From Promerops cafer (Eukaryota > Chordata > Aves > Passeriformes > Nectariniidae), in the NCBI GenBank assembly GCA_013398275.1, contig VZSE01002367.1, positions 792 to 64,791 of the forward strand: a stretch of 64,000 nt of DNA. Reading direction: 5' to 3'. Each line of letters starts with the position of its first letter. The stretch's first letter is position 1. Of this stretch, positions 26,501-41,500 are shown in pieces. The notes below the pieces were generated by a model that was not told the origin of the DNA, searched no databases, and saw only the letters and a program-made list of their open reading frames with translations. The position numbers and the translations under genes are program-made.

Positions 26501-29500
26501 CCAGCCAATATGTGGTGTAATAAGTTGGGAACTGCCAGGCATTAGGCATGGTCATCACCATGTCCTGTCTTTTCCCTGGCATACAGTGAGCTCCACTCTT
26601 CACCATGTGGGACTTGCACACAGCAGAGTGTCTCCCGTGTTTTCCTTTCCTAGCAAATTGCCCTGGTTCCTCTGTTGTTTCATGAGGGTTCTGGAACCCT
26701 TCAGAAATTTCCATACTGCAGCTCTGAATGAAATAATACAAGGAAATGCTTACCTGCATCTTCCAGAGGTGCTGGGTGCTACAGCTGTGTCAGTGACACG
26801 GGCTCAAGCAGCAGATCTGTTCAGGTGGGAGCCTGTAGCACTGCATGATCCCCAACTTCCTCAGGGGCTGCTCTTCAGTGCAGAGGTTCCAGACCTCTGC
26901 AGAAAAAAGTGAACTGGGTGCATAATCTTAAGAAAGAGTAACTGTAGCACTTGTTCTGTAGATACCAAATAGGGAGCATTGGTCAAATTTCTGGTAAGTC
27001 AAAATAAGAAGTAAAAAGCAATGTTTGGAAAACTTTTCAAGGAAAATCCTAGCTTGAATATGCAATAATAAAAAAATTAATTATGTCAGATTCTTTTCAA
27101 ATATTTTGTCTGTGCACTGTCAATAGTCTCTTGTTCACCTGTCAAAGTGAAAACAGCTTTTTCTCCCAATATGCAGGTAATTCCAAAGTAGAAACTGCAT
27201 CTGTGTTAGGAGAAGACTTATTGATGCTCTACCAGAAGTGCTGTTGTACAGATATTAATATTTGCGTAGAAGGCAAAGATTTTCAAGCTCACAGGTACAT
27301 AAGTATTTACAATAAAAAGTTTTTCAGTCAATAACCATCTGGTATAAAATGCTGCTGTTACTGTTATCTATAGGAAGTTATTGCTGGTGCTTCTCCCTAG
27401 CTGTGAACCATTACAGCTTTTAGGTCTTCTGTGTGGAGTGGCTGTACTTTGGTACTATTGAATATAATTTATCATCAACAGCAACTGTTTTGAAAACAAC
27501 TGCACTTTTAGCACTTCTAGGATTGCCATTGTAAACTCAGATATTGAGTGTATGCTCATGGAAATACTCGTAGATTTTTTTTCCTAACTTTATATATATG
27601 AAATACAAAATAATAAAAAATAATCTGTGCTCTGTAAAGAAAACAAAAAATCTACTAATATACTATTCAGTTATTAATGCTGAATAAAATTTCCAAATAG
27701 TCAGAAAATTTCTGGAGTAGTAATTTTTGTTTTGGCTCTTCAGAATCTGTGCATAGAAAATCTGGTTTTACTTTAATTACTTCAGTTATGTAGATGTAAA
27801 GATTGTCAAGAGCCTTTCCTAGATCAAAAGTCCCAGACCATTTAAGAACTTTGGCTTATCGTACTCCTGTGGCTTGGGAAAGCAAATTAAAGTGTCAGTA
27901 CCATTCCTTGTACCTTTGATATAAGTGTGTTTGCATTTGAGATAGCAAACTAGACAGCCTGTATTTTGTGCCCTTTGAGTATATTAAGTAACTGAGTGGA
28001 ACTATAAAAACCCTCCATTACTTTTAATACTTTCTCAACACAAAACTGGGGGAGGGGATAGTTTATTACTGACATTACAATATCTTTATAGACATTTTGT
28101 CATAATTGTGTGGGTATTTGGAAATATGCTACATTTTCAGAATTAAGTGTAGTAAAGAATGTTTGTTTCTTCTGGTCTACATTATATGTTCTCAGATATG
28201 TAAGTTTGGGAAACAAATGCTTTAATGCAGAAAAAATAGTGCAACAAAGAGCTTCTATCAGCAGAGCTTCTTTAATTTAGGCCACTTACTGCCTGGAGCT
28301 ATGTATCTAGTTTAACTAGCATCAAAAAATATAGCAGTAAATCACAGAGAAAACAAGGATGTTCTGAAACAGGCACAGGACTTGAGCTCATTTTAGCACT
28401 GTGTCATGTGAACAGTGGGAGCTAATAAGGGCAATGGATCTTTCAATATCATTGTGGTGAAAGCACCAGAGTGATTTTACTTACTGTAAGGGGTATTTTT
28501 TTTTAAGTTCTCAGACAAGAGACAGGTCAGGCCCCCAGAGTCTCCCACCACTTGTGTCAGTATTCCTTACTTTCTCATGAAGTCCTGTGAACTTCCAGTA
28601 GACTTTAGTGTAGCTGGTTTATGTCTTCCTAGTGTTGCATTCTTACAGAGCTCTGCATGAAGCAAGTCAGATTTGTTTGGTAATACAATTGGCATTAACC
28701 ATCACTGTAGGAAAGCACAGATAAATTTATTTCAAAATAATTTGGTATCTCCATATATTTTATAAATATATGCTGATAAAACTTAAATTTAGGTACTGCA
28801 TACTTGTCCATATTCTGCTGAAGTACCTGTCTTATTTAAAATGAGTCTTTGAAATACCCACTCTAACCGTGCCCTTGAAGTTGATTGATCACTGTTCATT
28901 ACTAAAATTTATTTGGAATGGAATAAAAAACTGGAGATAAGTGTATTCCATATCTCTATGGTATTGTGTTAGTGTATCTTATAAGAAAAAGATTGTGTGT
29001 TACCCAGAATTTCATACACTTCAAGTTAGGATGTAATACCCATTTACATGTGGACGTATTTCACTGAGAAATGAAGCGTTCAGTAAAAGCGTTGTTATTA
29101 TTTTTTCTGGGTGACTCACAGGAGGAATGTGCGAGAAGTTTCTAATTTAAAGTACTGAGACTCCTGAAGCAGGAGGAGGGAGGAGTGATGAGAGAATACA
29201 GAATATAAAATGACTGTAAAAGAGACCATAAATAGTATTCTTCATCCTTCTTCCTACGCAAAATGAGAGCGCTCAGAAACATTTTAAGAGACAACAAATA
29301 CATGTAACAGGATTCTCATGCCTAGTATAACGTTTTGGCTTCTTCTGCCACAGGAAATACATGACATAAGCTAATTTTATAAATAATAGGAAGCTTAGCA
29401 AGTGTCATGAAAAAATTCTATGTATGAGAATATTATCTGTGGCTGTAGTAAGCCAGATAAGATACATAAAGGCTAACACTATAACTGGTGTGGATCTGGA

Positions 29501-32500
29501 AAACTGAAATCGCAAAGCAGTTTTCATCCACTACCTTGTCTTCTTCTCTGCCACTGCACTTCCACCTTAAGAGTCCTGTTGCAAAGGTCTTCTTACCAGA
29601 TATTTTGAAGACTGATTCTGGCAGAGATACTGAGCTACACAGACTGCAGCTCTGGGGTTTCTTTATTCTCTTTTATGGAAGTAGCTGTAAATTGAATTAG
29701 CCCCATTATGGCCAGTTATCTGCCTTTTAAATATCGAAGGGCAGTAAGTGTAAACAGAAGTAACTGATAGCTCTTGTTGTAAAAACACATCATATTGTCC
29801 CAGCATATGTTAATATCGAGTTTTGTTTGACTTTTGGTGGGTAGCAAATTCTGAAAACAAGACATGACATACTTATAATTCTGATAAATACACATTTTGT
29901 AATATAGGAAGAATTTAAGATGTTCAGGATATAATTATTTATAATGGGGCTGTATAAACTCTTTATTTACTTTATTTAATAACTTGGTTATTTACTCTTA
30001 TTTGGTAAATAAAACAGGAGAAATAAATGTGAAATTTTATATAAAAGGAAGATGCTTGTGGTAATAGGTTTCCTCTGTGTGAGTCTCAAAGTCATACTAA
30101 AAACAAACTTTAACTGAAAAATTTATAGAGTACTGTTTGTTTTTTTCTGTAGCATATTTCGAAATTCCAAACATACTGGGAGAAAAGGCATGCAATACAC
30201 AGCTGACACCTTAATGCATAAAGGGCGAAGATTTAAGTCAGTATTATCAAAGAGTCTCATCATGAATATTTGTATGTGGTGGAATAATGTTTACTTTTTC
30301 TCTCTCAGGGCCATTTTATGTGCCAGATCTAGTTACTTTGCTGCTATGCTGAGTGGAAGTTGGGCTGAGAGCTCTGGAGAGCACATCACTCTTCAAGGGT
30401 AAGTTTTGTCTCTGCAAGTCGGAGCAAAGGTAGGCGATTTACAATCACTGCAAATATGTAACAACTGTGCTGTGTACAGAGCGCTGGAGATTAATATGCC
30501 TTGACACTTTTCTCCAGCCAGATACATTTCCTGAGTGTTGTTTTGACTTCAGGATGAAACACGGTGTGTAGTGTATTTGTTAATATTGTCAGATGATTCA
30601 GAAAAGTCTTTTTCCTCAGCAGAAGGGCACCAATCCTTTTATGTAGAGTATGTTTTAATATTGACAATCTACTTGAGAATTCTTTTCTTTCACTTCTTGT
30701 TGTACATGTCATGAAAAATACTGTGAGTGTCTGACCAATGTAATTTTCATACTTATTTGTACAGTAAGTATATTTACAACGTAAAGATAAATAACATTTC
30801 CCAAATAGTGTTTAATTATGGTATTTCAGCAGCATATACTAAAGCAATTTTATCTAGTGGGCTTGTTCACCGTGGCTTTGTGTGTGAGAATAATGGAGCT
30901 GTCACTGTAGGATGAATACTTAAGACTTCATAGATAAGCTGAGGACTGCTAGGTTAGTTCTTTTCAGTATTAGAAAATGCTATTGAAATACATTCAATTT
31001 CCTTTAAAAGCAAAGGAGTACTGATCCATGTACATGGTAGATTTTTTTTTTCAGGCATGATGTTGGCTGACTCAGTTTTCTTCAGAAAGAACTGTGTACC
31101 TTACAGTGCTGCAAAATGTAACTGCTTTGTGTTAATATAAAATCTCTTGGCCAACTGATACTTTCTTAAATGTTCATTTTAGTTTCCTGTCAATGTAACA
31201 ATGCTGCTGCAAAATCACAAAGGTTATCTGTTGATTTGGTTATAACTTCCAAATCCTTATAAAGCAATCTACTTGGAATTTAATTTATTCCTTAGTTTTT
31301 ATGGTGTTTTAGAGGCTGATAGTCAGCAATTACTCTGGTGTTTACACTTCTCTCTGTAATTGATTTCTCTGTGGTTAAGAAATTTTCATCCTTATTTTTC
31401 AGTAGAGACATTCTCCTGAGAAGTACTGAATCCTTATATGAGACTATTCTCATGCCAGTGTCTCATAATTTCTGTTATTATGAGTCGTATGCATAATTTT
31501 ACCTTTTCCAATTCACTTTTCTGCTTAGTGCTGGTTTCTGTGCTGTTTTCTACAACACATATAAATGAAGTACATATGGCTTACTCTGAAATAATGAAAA
31601 TTCTGCTTAAGATAACAGCTGTCAAGACTGTGGGGAAACTCCTCCTCGCTGACTATGGCTGTTGTGTGTACTGCTATACAGGAAGACAGCTGTGCTGATT
31701 TTGCCTCTTTGCATGTTGCAACGCTGGGTTTTTTTCCTTTTGCTTTTAGTCATCAATGTCAACTGCTCAAACATGTCTAATGTTTTAAAGGGTCCTAGCT
31801 CTGCATGGATATTCCATTTACACTAAAGCACACAGCACTTGTGGGTCCTGAAGATTGCACACAAAAATGTATGTGCACAGGTACAAGAAAGTATTGTTCA
31901 GATCGTGTCCACCATTGAGGCATTCTGTGCCCTTCTGCATTAAGATGCTGGGACTGTGAAAGGATGCAAATACTGCTGTGTAGGTCTGCCAGCTTTCTTA
32001 ATCTAAATAAAGACTTTCTAAATATTCTGAGTAACAATTCTACTTAGCATTGTAATAAAACTACTAAATAAATTTTTAGTGTTGCAAAAACATAAATGTA
32101 TCATAAAATAAAGACTTAGAGTAATTATAGTAAAACTATTTAAAAATATATAGTTACTTAATAGTTCATTTATTGCTGGTAAAGAGCTTGGCAATGATGA
32201 AAAAATCCTTCTTCCATATTATCAGTGTAAATAATATAGTTATTAGTATGTCTGCTTATTACTTACTTTTAAAGATCTAGAGTGTTAGAAAGTTTCAGCA
32301 AGTCCATTGAGCAGCTAAATTCACCCCAAATGTAGTCCATTCAGATACTTTTGCATTGCAAAATCTTAGTGCTTTAATTTTATCAGATCATTTGTCTTCC
32401 ACTCACAGAGCAGCTGGATGATGTACCAGCTTTTTGATCAACTTTCTTTGGCTAAGAAATGTGATGCATTTTATTATGGTCATGTCTTTATTTGCATTTT

Positions 32501-35500
32501 CTCATTCTTCTTTTTTGCAGCATAAGCCATGCAGAAATGAATGTCGTCTTGCATTTTATATATGGAGCTATTTTGGACTTCCCAGATGAAGTTGATGTTG
32601 GGTATATGTAAAATTTTATTATTTTTTAATTTTAGTTTGTGCTTGTTTGCTTGTTCTATATTTTCTCAGTTAAAAGTCAAAAGGAAGACTCAAAAAAAAA
32701 AAAGGCTGTTGAAGAAATCTTATTTACTTAACAGCTACTGGAAAAGGTGTGCCAGCTGGTTTTGGAATACTCTGAGGGAAAAACAGGATAATGTTTTATA
32801 CCAAAGTAATTCCCAGTTTGCCTGTACCTTCCTTTTAGTTTTCACAATAATATATACAATGTGTGATAGTATGTAATAGTTAATATTTTTAATTTCTTTT
32901 CGAATAATCACTTGAGGTGATGAGAAGGCAAAGTAGTTAGACTTAGATCCATGAAAGATGATATATAGGAACCAATGTGAATGTTGGCTTTTTCTTCTGG
33001 GATAGTTTTTAATAACAGTTTTATACATAATCCTGTAGTAGTGAAGTAAATTCTGAAATTTGTGAATTATTCTCTGAAACTATTTATGTATTAGGTGATG
33101 AACTCTGACACTAAATATTAAAATGCTACAATGTCCTAAAAATATGGAATTGTTTATAATATGCCCCAATATCAATGTTTAGCTAATGAATTGATATAGA
33201 AAATAAAATTACGGTGTTGATTATTGTATAAAATAATTAAGAGTTTGCTCACTCTGCTTTTTGAGAATGTCATCAGTAACATTTTATGTAATCTTTGGGA
33301 AAAAACCTACAAAATTCTGGAACTCTGATGGCACAAATTTTTTTTTCATTTGCTATCCTTAAAATAGAGAAACTGAGAGTCCTCTAAACAGTTTCTCAGC
33401 TAGTGACTGAAGCTTGTTTTTATACAGGCTGAACTCAATGGATGGGAGATGATTATTAGGTCAATATATGTTCCTGCTTTGAAGATTACTCTTTGGCAAG
33501 TGTCATACTTGGTTATGAATCTCTTTCTGCAGTAAGTTCTGACTGAACCAAGAGGTGAAGTTAGCACGTAAATTGTCCTGTAAGGAAAATGCATATATCA
33601 GAAGGATTTTTTGATTCCTGTCACTTCTGCTTTCTCTTTAGTCACATGTTGGGCATTGCAGACATGTATGGGCTGGATGGACTAAAAGAAGTAGCTATCT
33701 ACATTTTGAAAAGAGATTACTGCAATTTTTTCCAAAAGGTACGTCGCTTCTCATGCTACTTTGTGAGCTATGGAACCTGAGAATTGCAAATCTATTACTT
33801 AACACAAAATCATAGTGACAAGAGATGTAAGAACTACATGATGAAGGTGTTGGCTGAAGTCAACAGTGCCTGTTCTCAGGTGTGAGTCTGGGACAGATGG
33901 TGGGAGTAAGGCCTGTGATATCATCCACCTATTTATAGACACTTGGAAACCCCAGCTGATTAAAAGCAGTATTCCACATGTATTAAATTACACTGAGTAT
34001 AGTTTAGTATGTGCTATTGTAAATGTAACTGTTCTTGGTGGGCATGTGGAAATGCTATGTATTTGCATATCTTGTTTCATGGGCAAATATTTAGAAAAAA
34101 AAATGTCTGTTCAGTTAAAATTGGTTTAAAAACAAGCGCCTGCTTAGAATTGAGAATTTTCATGCATTAGGCTCATGAGGCTGAATCCTACTTTACTGAC
34201 ATGTGGAAATAGATGACTGCATAAAGGCAAACCAACTTAAATACCATGGCAGCTGACATTACTTCTGAATCTTTAAGCTGAAGATTTTGTACTTCTGTAT
34301 GGTTTCTGTAAATCAAATGTACAATAATTGTGATAATTTTCTAATAACTCTAGCCTGTTCCTGGTAAACAGCAACCTGTACTAGAGTGCATGGCTATTGC
34401 TCATTCATTGGGAGTGGAAAACCTATATGCTGCTTGCATGAAGTAAGTAAAGTAAAATAAAATTGTTTTTAATTTATCTGCTTTCTGTTGAAATTATTTT
34501 ATTTTGCAAGATAGGGTTTATTTTGGCATATGAAGTGTTTACATTTTAAATGTTTTTTCTTCACAATACTTTAGAGGTATCACTTATGCTAACAAGTGAA
34601 GATAGAACATTTTTCATCTTCCTTACCTAAGAATGGCTCTCTTTTCAACAGATGGGTAGGAAAACATTTTGCAAGATGTTTTTCAGAGAAAAGCTTTGCC
34701 AATTTACCTACTGAACTTCAGAACAATTGTCTTGTTATGTTGATTAACTCTTTGGTAAGTAGTGTGCTTTGTAGAAAAATAGAGCAATGCAAATTTTTTC
34801 CTTATTTAGCTATACAATGTAATTTAAGAGATAATAAATACAGTTCCTTAAGTCTGTAGTACATTTATACTATGTAAAAGTTCCAATTAAAATAACAAAT
34901 TTTAAAACTATTTTGATGTAAAATGTCATTGTTATGCTTCATGACACGCAGTCTAGGGATCATCAGATCCAAGTCCACCATAATAATAGGAAATATGTTT
35001 ATAAAACACAACTGTAACATCATATTGCAACTTTATGGAAGTGTTCAAGTCCAGATTGGATGGGGGTCTGAGAAACCTGGTCTAGTGGAAATGTCCCCGC
35101 TGTAGGCAGGGGATGGGATTAGAGGACCTCTAAGGTCCCTTTCAACCCAGGCCATCCTATGATTCTGTGATTATGTCTTTGGATAGTGAGGAACAGGAAA
35201 TCACTGTATCAGTTTCTGTGTTGTGTGGTGGCATACATCATTTGTGATTGCCTTTTCATCTTTACCTGTATTCTAATTTGGAAAAAATTGACTTTTTTTT
35301 CAGACCTCAGGTGGTCACTGGCTATCAGGGATCACAAGCTATTTATTTGCAGGCAGGCTGACTTTACAAAAATAAAGTGGCAGTATAGTATCCATATCTT
35401 TTACTTCTCAGATAACAGTACTACACTGGTCTCCCCAAAGCTCAGCTTTAATTTTTTGTGGCACTTACTTACACTGTTCCAATTAACACCTGCCTAAATT

Positions 35501-38500
35501 TAAGTATTTTCTAATTGTATTTCTGTATAAAACTATGCTGAGCTGACTTAAGCTGATTTGAAGTAGACCTGTTAACAGAAATTGGTTAAGTACTCAGCCT
35601 GTAAATACACTGAGTTGTAACAGATATATGACAAGTATGTAGAAATAAAGGTAAATCTGTAGAGCTGCTGCCTATGACTGTCTATATATGTAACTGTAAT
35701 GTGTATTGTCACAGAAAAAATGTAATCTAATGTAATCTAGCTCAGGTAACATTCTCAGCATCATTTTGGTTCTAGCACACAACTGACAGCTAAATACGTG
35801 ACATCTCATGTATCTCATGCTGAAGTCCTTGTCCCCATGGGTGTGCTACCCAAACTAAATAGCTCCGGTGTGGCCATGCACGCTGTCAAACACAGCCCTG
35901 GTTCAAGAGTTGCACTCTTGAATGGTTCTGGCCAAGAACCAGAAAGGACTGTGAAGCCTTCTTGAGACTGGTTTTTTCAGGACTTTTGTGATGAAGTACT
36001 TCAAGTGCTGAGGCCAGCAGGTCAGCCAGGAGTGGCAGCTGCAACTGCATATTCAGGTGAAAGCCTGAAAAATGACAGATTTCAGAACTATGTGCCTTTA
36101 GGTTGGGTATTTCCCCCAGAGGGTGTTTGGGCACTGGTACAGGCTCCCCAGGGCAGTGGTCACAGCACCAGCCTGACAGAGCTCAAGAACTGTTTGGACA
36201 ATGCTCTCAGCACATGGTGTGACTTTTGGGGATGGTCCTGTGCTGGGCCAGGAGTTGGACTTGATGATCCATGAGGGTATCCTTCTAGCTCAGCTGTGAT
36301 TCTGTGATCAAGAGAAGCTTGAGAATATCCACAGTTATAAAACCTGAACAGTTCTACCACAATGCATAAATCTAACAGAATAAAGATGGCAGCTATAATA
36401 CCTCAAGAATATGTCTAGTATCTCAAGATGCTGGGTGCTCTGCCACTGTATTATGTCAGGATACTGAGCTGTTCTTAGAACATACACATAGCAATGTGTA
36501 TCATAACATTGTATAAAGTCTAAGAAGTCTTAAGTAAGATTTTCAGATACAGATCAGTTCATTCTGATCTACAGCTGTTCATAGTTAAACCACCACCCAC
36601 CTCCAACTCCAAACTACCTCAGGTGTGTACTGTAGCTATGAGCACATGTAGACACAGTTCTAGGTTCTTCTCTAGGCCCTTGTGCAACTTTATTGGGACA
36701 GTTGAAAGGTAAATGTTCAGGCCTTCCTTCCCCTCTGCTTATTCTAGTATATAAAGATGCTGTGGTTACAGTTTGTGTTGAAATACATGTGCTACCTTGC
36801 CAGCATTTGCAGAACAGTCATGGCACTGTGGTACTTGGTACTGCCCCCATTGTGTACCCAGCTTCTCTGGAAGGTTTTTGCAGTTTGGACTAAAGTGGGT
36901 TTTAGTTCCCATATTAATGATTGAAAATTTGTGTTGGTATGTCTTTCCAAGATTCACTGGTATTTTATCGACTGAAGTCTTGAAAGTGTCTAGAGTTACA
37001 GAATTAAATGATACAGCATAAGCCTCTTCTTCCCAGAGAATGGTTCTGGTGAGCACTCATTTCAGTGTTTAAGATACCCATTCCAAAAACTTGTGGAATT
37101 CCCAGGGGAGTTTTTCACAATCTGCAAAAATGCTTTAAGCTGGCTTGAGGGATGAAGAAGAAAAGGTCTGACATTAATTTTGCAGGGGCTACTATATGAT
37201 TTACAGTAATTTTTCTCTGCTGCTAGAGTTCTCTTCTGTTAAACTTTTAACAATTACACCCACTTAAACAGTATAACTCTGCTGATCATTTCATTTACTG
37301 ATGATGGAAATGTAAAACCTAGTTAATGTGACAGCCCTTTAGAGGAAAAAAAAAGGTGCAAAGAAAAGGAGATTGTTGATGGGAAAATCCCTGGGAAACT
37401 CAATGATGACCACAAAAACATTAAAAATGGGAGTGTAATTTAAAGCACTGTCCAGGTGCTTTATGTGTGCCTATTCCTGATGTCTCAACTTCATGCAAAA
37501 AAATTACTGGGTTTTTAGATAAGTAAAGTGGACTCCACTTTAAAATGGTTAGGAAAAAAGTACAAGAGAAGTAAAATTCAGTTAAAACCACTTCTACAAA
37601 GTGCTGATTAAGTTAGAAGTCAATGAAGGCACTTTATATTTCACTGGAAGTGTCTAATGGCAGTAAATGCTTCTTGCCTTGAGAGTAGGGGTTGAATTCA
37701 AGACAATACAAAATGCTTGTAACTGAGTCCAGTTGGAGCAAAATCAAACCATAAGCATATATGTAATTCTTAATTTACGTGATCTGCAGAGAAGCAAACT
37801 GAGTTTGCCCAGAAATGACTGAAATAATTTTAAAAATATATTTTAACAATGGACAGTCATATTTTATCTTTTAACTATAATATGCACAAAGAAGGTACTC
37901 CCTGCTTTTAACTTGCATAGGACAAATGCAATTGTGATCTGAATTTGCAGTAGGGGCTTTTGTGTCAAATATTTATCTGAATTGTTGCTTTTTCAAGTGT
38001 TACTGCAATTTATCAGTGTCCTGCTAGGTCACACTGAATAGAGCTTTCAGGCCATTCTAATGTGGATAACCATAAATTCCAAGTTCTTTTCAAGTGATGT
38101 GTTAGCCAGTAGAGGTTGCCCTCAGGTACTGTGCTGATGCAATGCATGAAAGAACCAAAGACACAGACAAGGATAGTAAATATTAGCAAATCTGTTTCCA
38201 TGTTTGAAATATAACTAGAAACATAGCAGTTACTTTTCTTTGAGAAACTTTAGACAACAAAGAAGATAAGTTCAGTTAAAACTCCATCTGGGAAGACAAG
38301 TATTTGTTGTCTGACTCCTTTAAGTAAAGCAAAAGGATTCATAATTACGAAAGTTTTCTCTGTATCCCGAAAGCTAGGCCATCCACACTTACCTAAAACC
38401 TCAACCTAGCAGTTTTATTCAAGAATTTATTACATCTTTGTGACCTATGATCTTTTTCTCTATTCAGCTTCTCCAGCTGACATTTGCCTTATTTTCTTCA

Positions 38501-41500
38501 GGACTGCAGTATGTAATGACGCAGTTGAAAAACTGTAATAAAAGCTATTGAAAACTTTACTACCTAACTTCAGGCAAAACTGAACCAATAGAGATTTCTT
38601 TCTCTGCTTTGGTTTCAAAGGCACGTATAATATTAAGAATTATAAACCCCAACATTTATTTAAATAAGGGAAATAATGACATGACTGGATCCTTGTGTAA
38701 AAGCTCAGTAACTGAACGGACGCTATTTTACAATCAGCAATTCTTTAGGTAATTGCTTGGCAACAGGCTAATTTCTGTTTCTGTTTCAAGAGCCACAAGA
38801 ATGCTGCTTTCCGTCTGATGGAGAGTGACCGGCTGATCAATAGCCTTCCCCGAGTGAAATGGACAGAGACAGCTGTGGCCTTGGCATCACGGCTACATGA
38901 GGAATGTGTAACCTTTATTGTTGCAAACTTCCTACACGTAGTACAAAGTGAAGGCTTCTCTGTTTTGTTGCAGGTAAAAGTGCCCTCAAGTTCTTATATG
39001 CTTCCAAATAAACTGAATTATATCACATTATGGAAAGTTCACGCTGCTAAATTACCAAAATAATTTCAGCTTTTGCTTTGAAGTAGAATTCTTTGGGAAA
39101 AAAAACCCAAAAAAACAGGCAGCGCTAAGATTTTGGGGGGGTGGGTTTTTTCAGGTTTGTTTTAAAGCATGTAAATGCTTTGGTACACAGGGCCAATACT
39201 GCATTCAGGCTATGTGCTTCAGTTAAGCAAAAGTTCCAATTGATTTAGTGGGACAGTTTCTGTGCTGCAAAAAGTATAGATATCAGCTTTGAAAAAGCTT
39301 TCAGACCCCTACAATAACAGCATGGATTTATAAGATTATGAGTATGAGCATGTACTCACACTTCTACTGATTTGTGTTGTGACTTGCATGAATGTGGCAG
39401 TGCTGCAGGTTCTGGTGAGAACTTGCCTAGTTATCCAGCCAGTTCATTTCTCCTGTGAAATATGTTTTATAATGCATACAGAGGAGTGAAAAAATAAAAA
39501 GGGAAATGTTAAAACAATTTGCCTTTGGATCCAGAGTTGCATGGGGCTGTAAATTCATCACAGTGTGCTTGTTCCTAAAATTTCTGTTAATGAGTGAGGC
39601 CTCAGGATAATTTGCTAGGGGCCTGGAGAGGGGTGGGGTTATGGAATGGATACAAAAGAAGATGCTCAGCTTTGGAATACCTCCTGCACAGCTTGATAGC
39701 AGATCCTCTCTGCTCAGTAATGCTTTTGCATACAAAGTACACGCTTTTGTTTTAAACGACTGCCTTTTGTTGCTTCCTCAGGCACAGGCAATGAGCAGCA
39801 AACCTGACCTTCTAGAACTCATTTTCAATGCAATTGAAAAAGGCATTAATAATGAAAATAGCTGCTTTCTTCTTGTAGCAGTGGATATGTTGTTGGACTC
39901 TGCAAACGTGAAGGAGATGGTAGGTTCTTCAATGTGCAGTGTTTATAGAAAAACTATTCTGGTACAATTTCATGTCATGGTTCAAATCAGATGATATGGT
40001 GTGAGCTCAGATGGCTCAGTCATGCAACTGGGGTCATACAGAAAAGCATCTGCATAAATCCAAGGTCCCTCTGGAAGTACAGAAAATGTAGGCATTTGTT
40101 TACCTTAAAGAGAAATCCCATCCTGGCAATCAAAAAATTCCTATGTATTACTGAGAATGTAAGTCCTATGGGCAACACTGCCCTATTCATCTTTACTATC
40201 ACTTTAAATTTGTGATGAGAGAAAAACTTAGCAAAATGTTGCATTACCTAAAACTTACAGGGGAAGAGAGCTTATTTTCTTCCTCCCTAAATATTTCCCC
40301 TGCTTTTTGTGAAGGTCAAAGGTACGTTTGCTTTTGTTTAAAATTGTCCTCTAAAGCAAGGACTGGACACTTAATCCAGTGTGTGGTTTTTGATTGGGTG
40401 GAGGTGTCATGCTCCGTGTGTAACATACTGTGTATATTCACGCAGTCTAAATAATGACATTTAAGCTGTGGTTGACTAATTCTGGGAACAATTCATAAAC
40501 AGTATGACAAAGAATAAACAATAAATGAAACATTAATTACTGCAATCTGGTGCTTTTATAGATGTACTTGGTCAAAGCTATGAAAATTTAATCAAATACA
40601 TTATTTTTCCCTGGAGTATTTGACCTTGTTGTGACACAGCTGACAGTGAAGAGCTGTTATGGGGTTCATTTAAAAAAAAAAAAAAAAAGAAAAGGAAAAA
40701 AACAGCAATGAGAGCAACGTAGTGCTTACTAGTGCTGTAATTTGTAGGTTTTAAACTATAGAAAACATCGCTGTGATGGGCAATAATCCTTCAAAAACAG
40801 CATCTCCATCTACCAGACCGTTATAAAATATAAGTGATGACATCATTGATCTAGCTTAGGGAGTAAGTAGATTCTGAAAGGAATAATGACTGGTTGCTAT
40901 GACAATATGCCCCTCGCCAGCTGCTGATTTGTTACTTGAACACAGGGTTTTACGTGCAAGATCCAGGCGCTGCGTGATAAGCTCTGGGTCTTCCTGGTTC
41001 AGTCTTTTTATGCTGTTCGTCACACAGAAGGCTGGAAGCTGATGAGGCCAGACCATCAACAGAAAATACAAGCAGGTATGTCTGGCATCAAACGGCATTA
41101 GAATTTTTTAGCAATCTGTTTAGTGGATACAATGCAGATGGAATTGTGGAGCCTGATACAAATTAAAGCAAAATTTGTGCTGCTTTGTGTTTTGAAGTGG
41201 TGTTTTAGAATAGAAGCATGATGGCATGCTTAGCTAGTTTCAAACACGGGAATCAGTAAGTCATTTTCTGTGAAGTCTTCCCTGCTTTTCTTTTTAGGAG
41301 TATGTATGATAGAAACCCTCCCTCCCCCCACCATCATGTAGATGGATTCTATTCTTATTTACAGCTACTCTAAATTACTGAAAACACTGCAGTAGGATTA
41401 AAAACCTGATCTGCCTCATTTTTAAGGAGATAAGAGCTGTGGATGAATTAAATTTGCACAAAGCAGATTATCCAGTCCATGAATTTCGTTTCTGTCCTTT

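Larger units (their letters stand above)
34755..38790 (+). other. BTBD8: BTBD8 intron 9 (4.0 kb)
   Basis: The second largest intron. It holds two CR1 3' ends in the gene's orientation (about 35030-35173 and 36115-36309). The rest is AT-rich without recognised content. Confidence 0.7.

Noticed and set aside
40671..40695. Poly(A) tract as the tail of a retrocopy
   Set aside because: No coding similarity precedes it and I see no target-site duplication. A simple A-run is enough.
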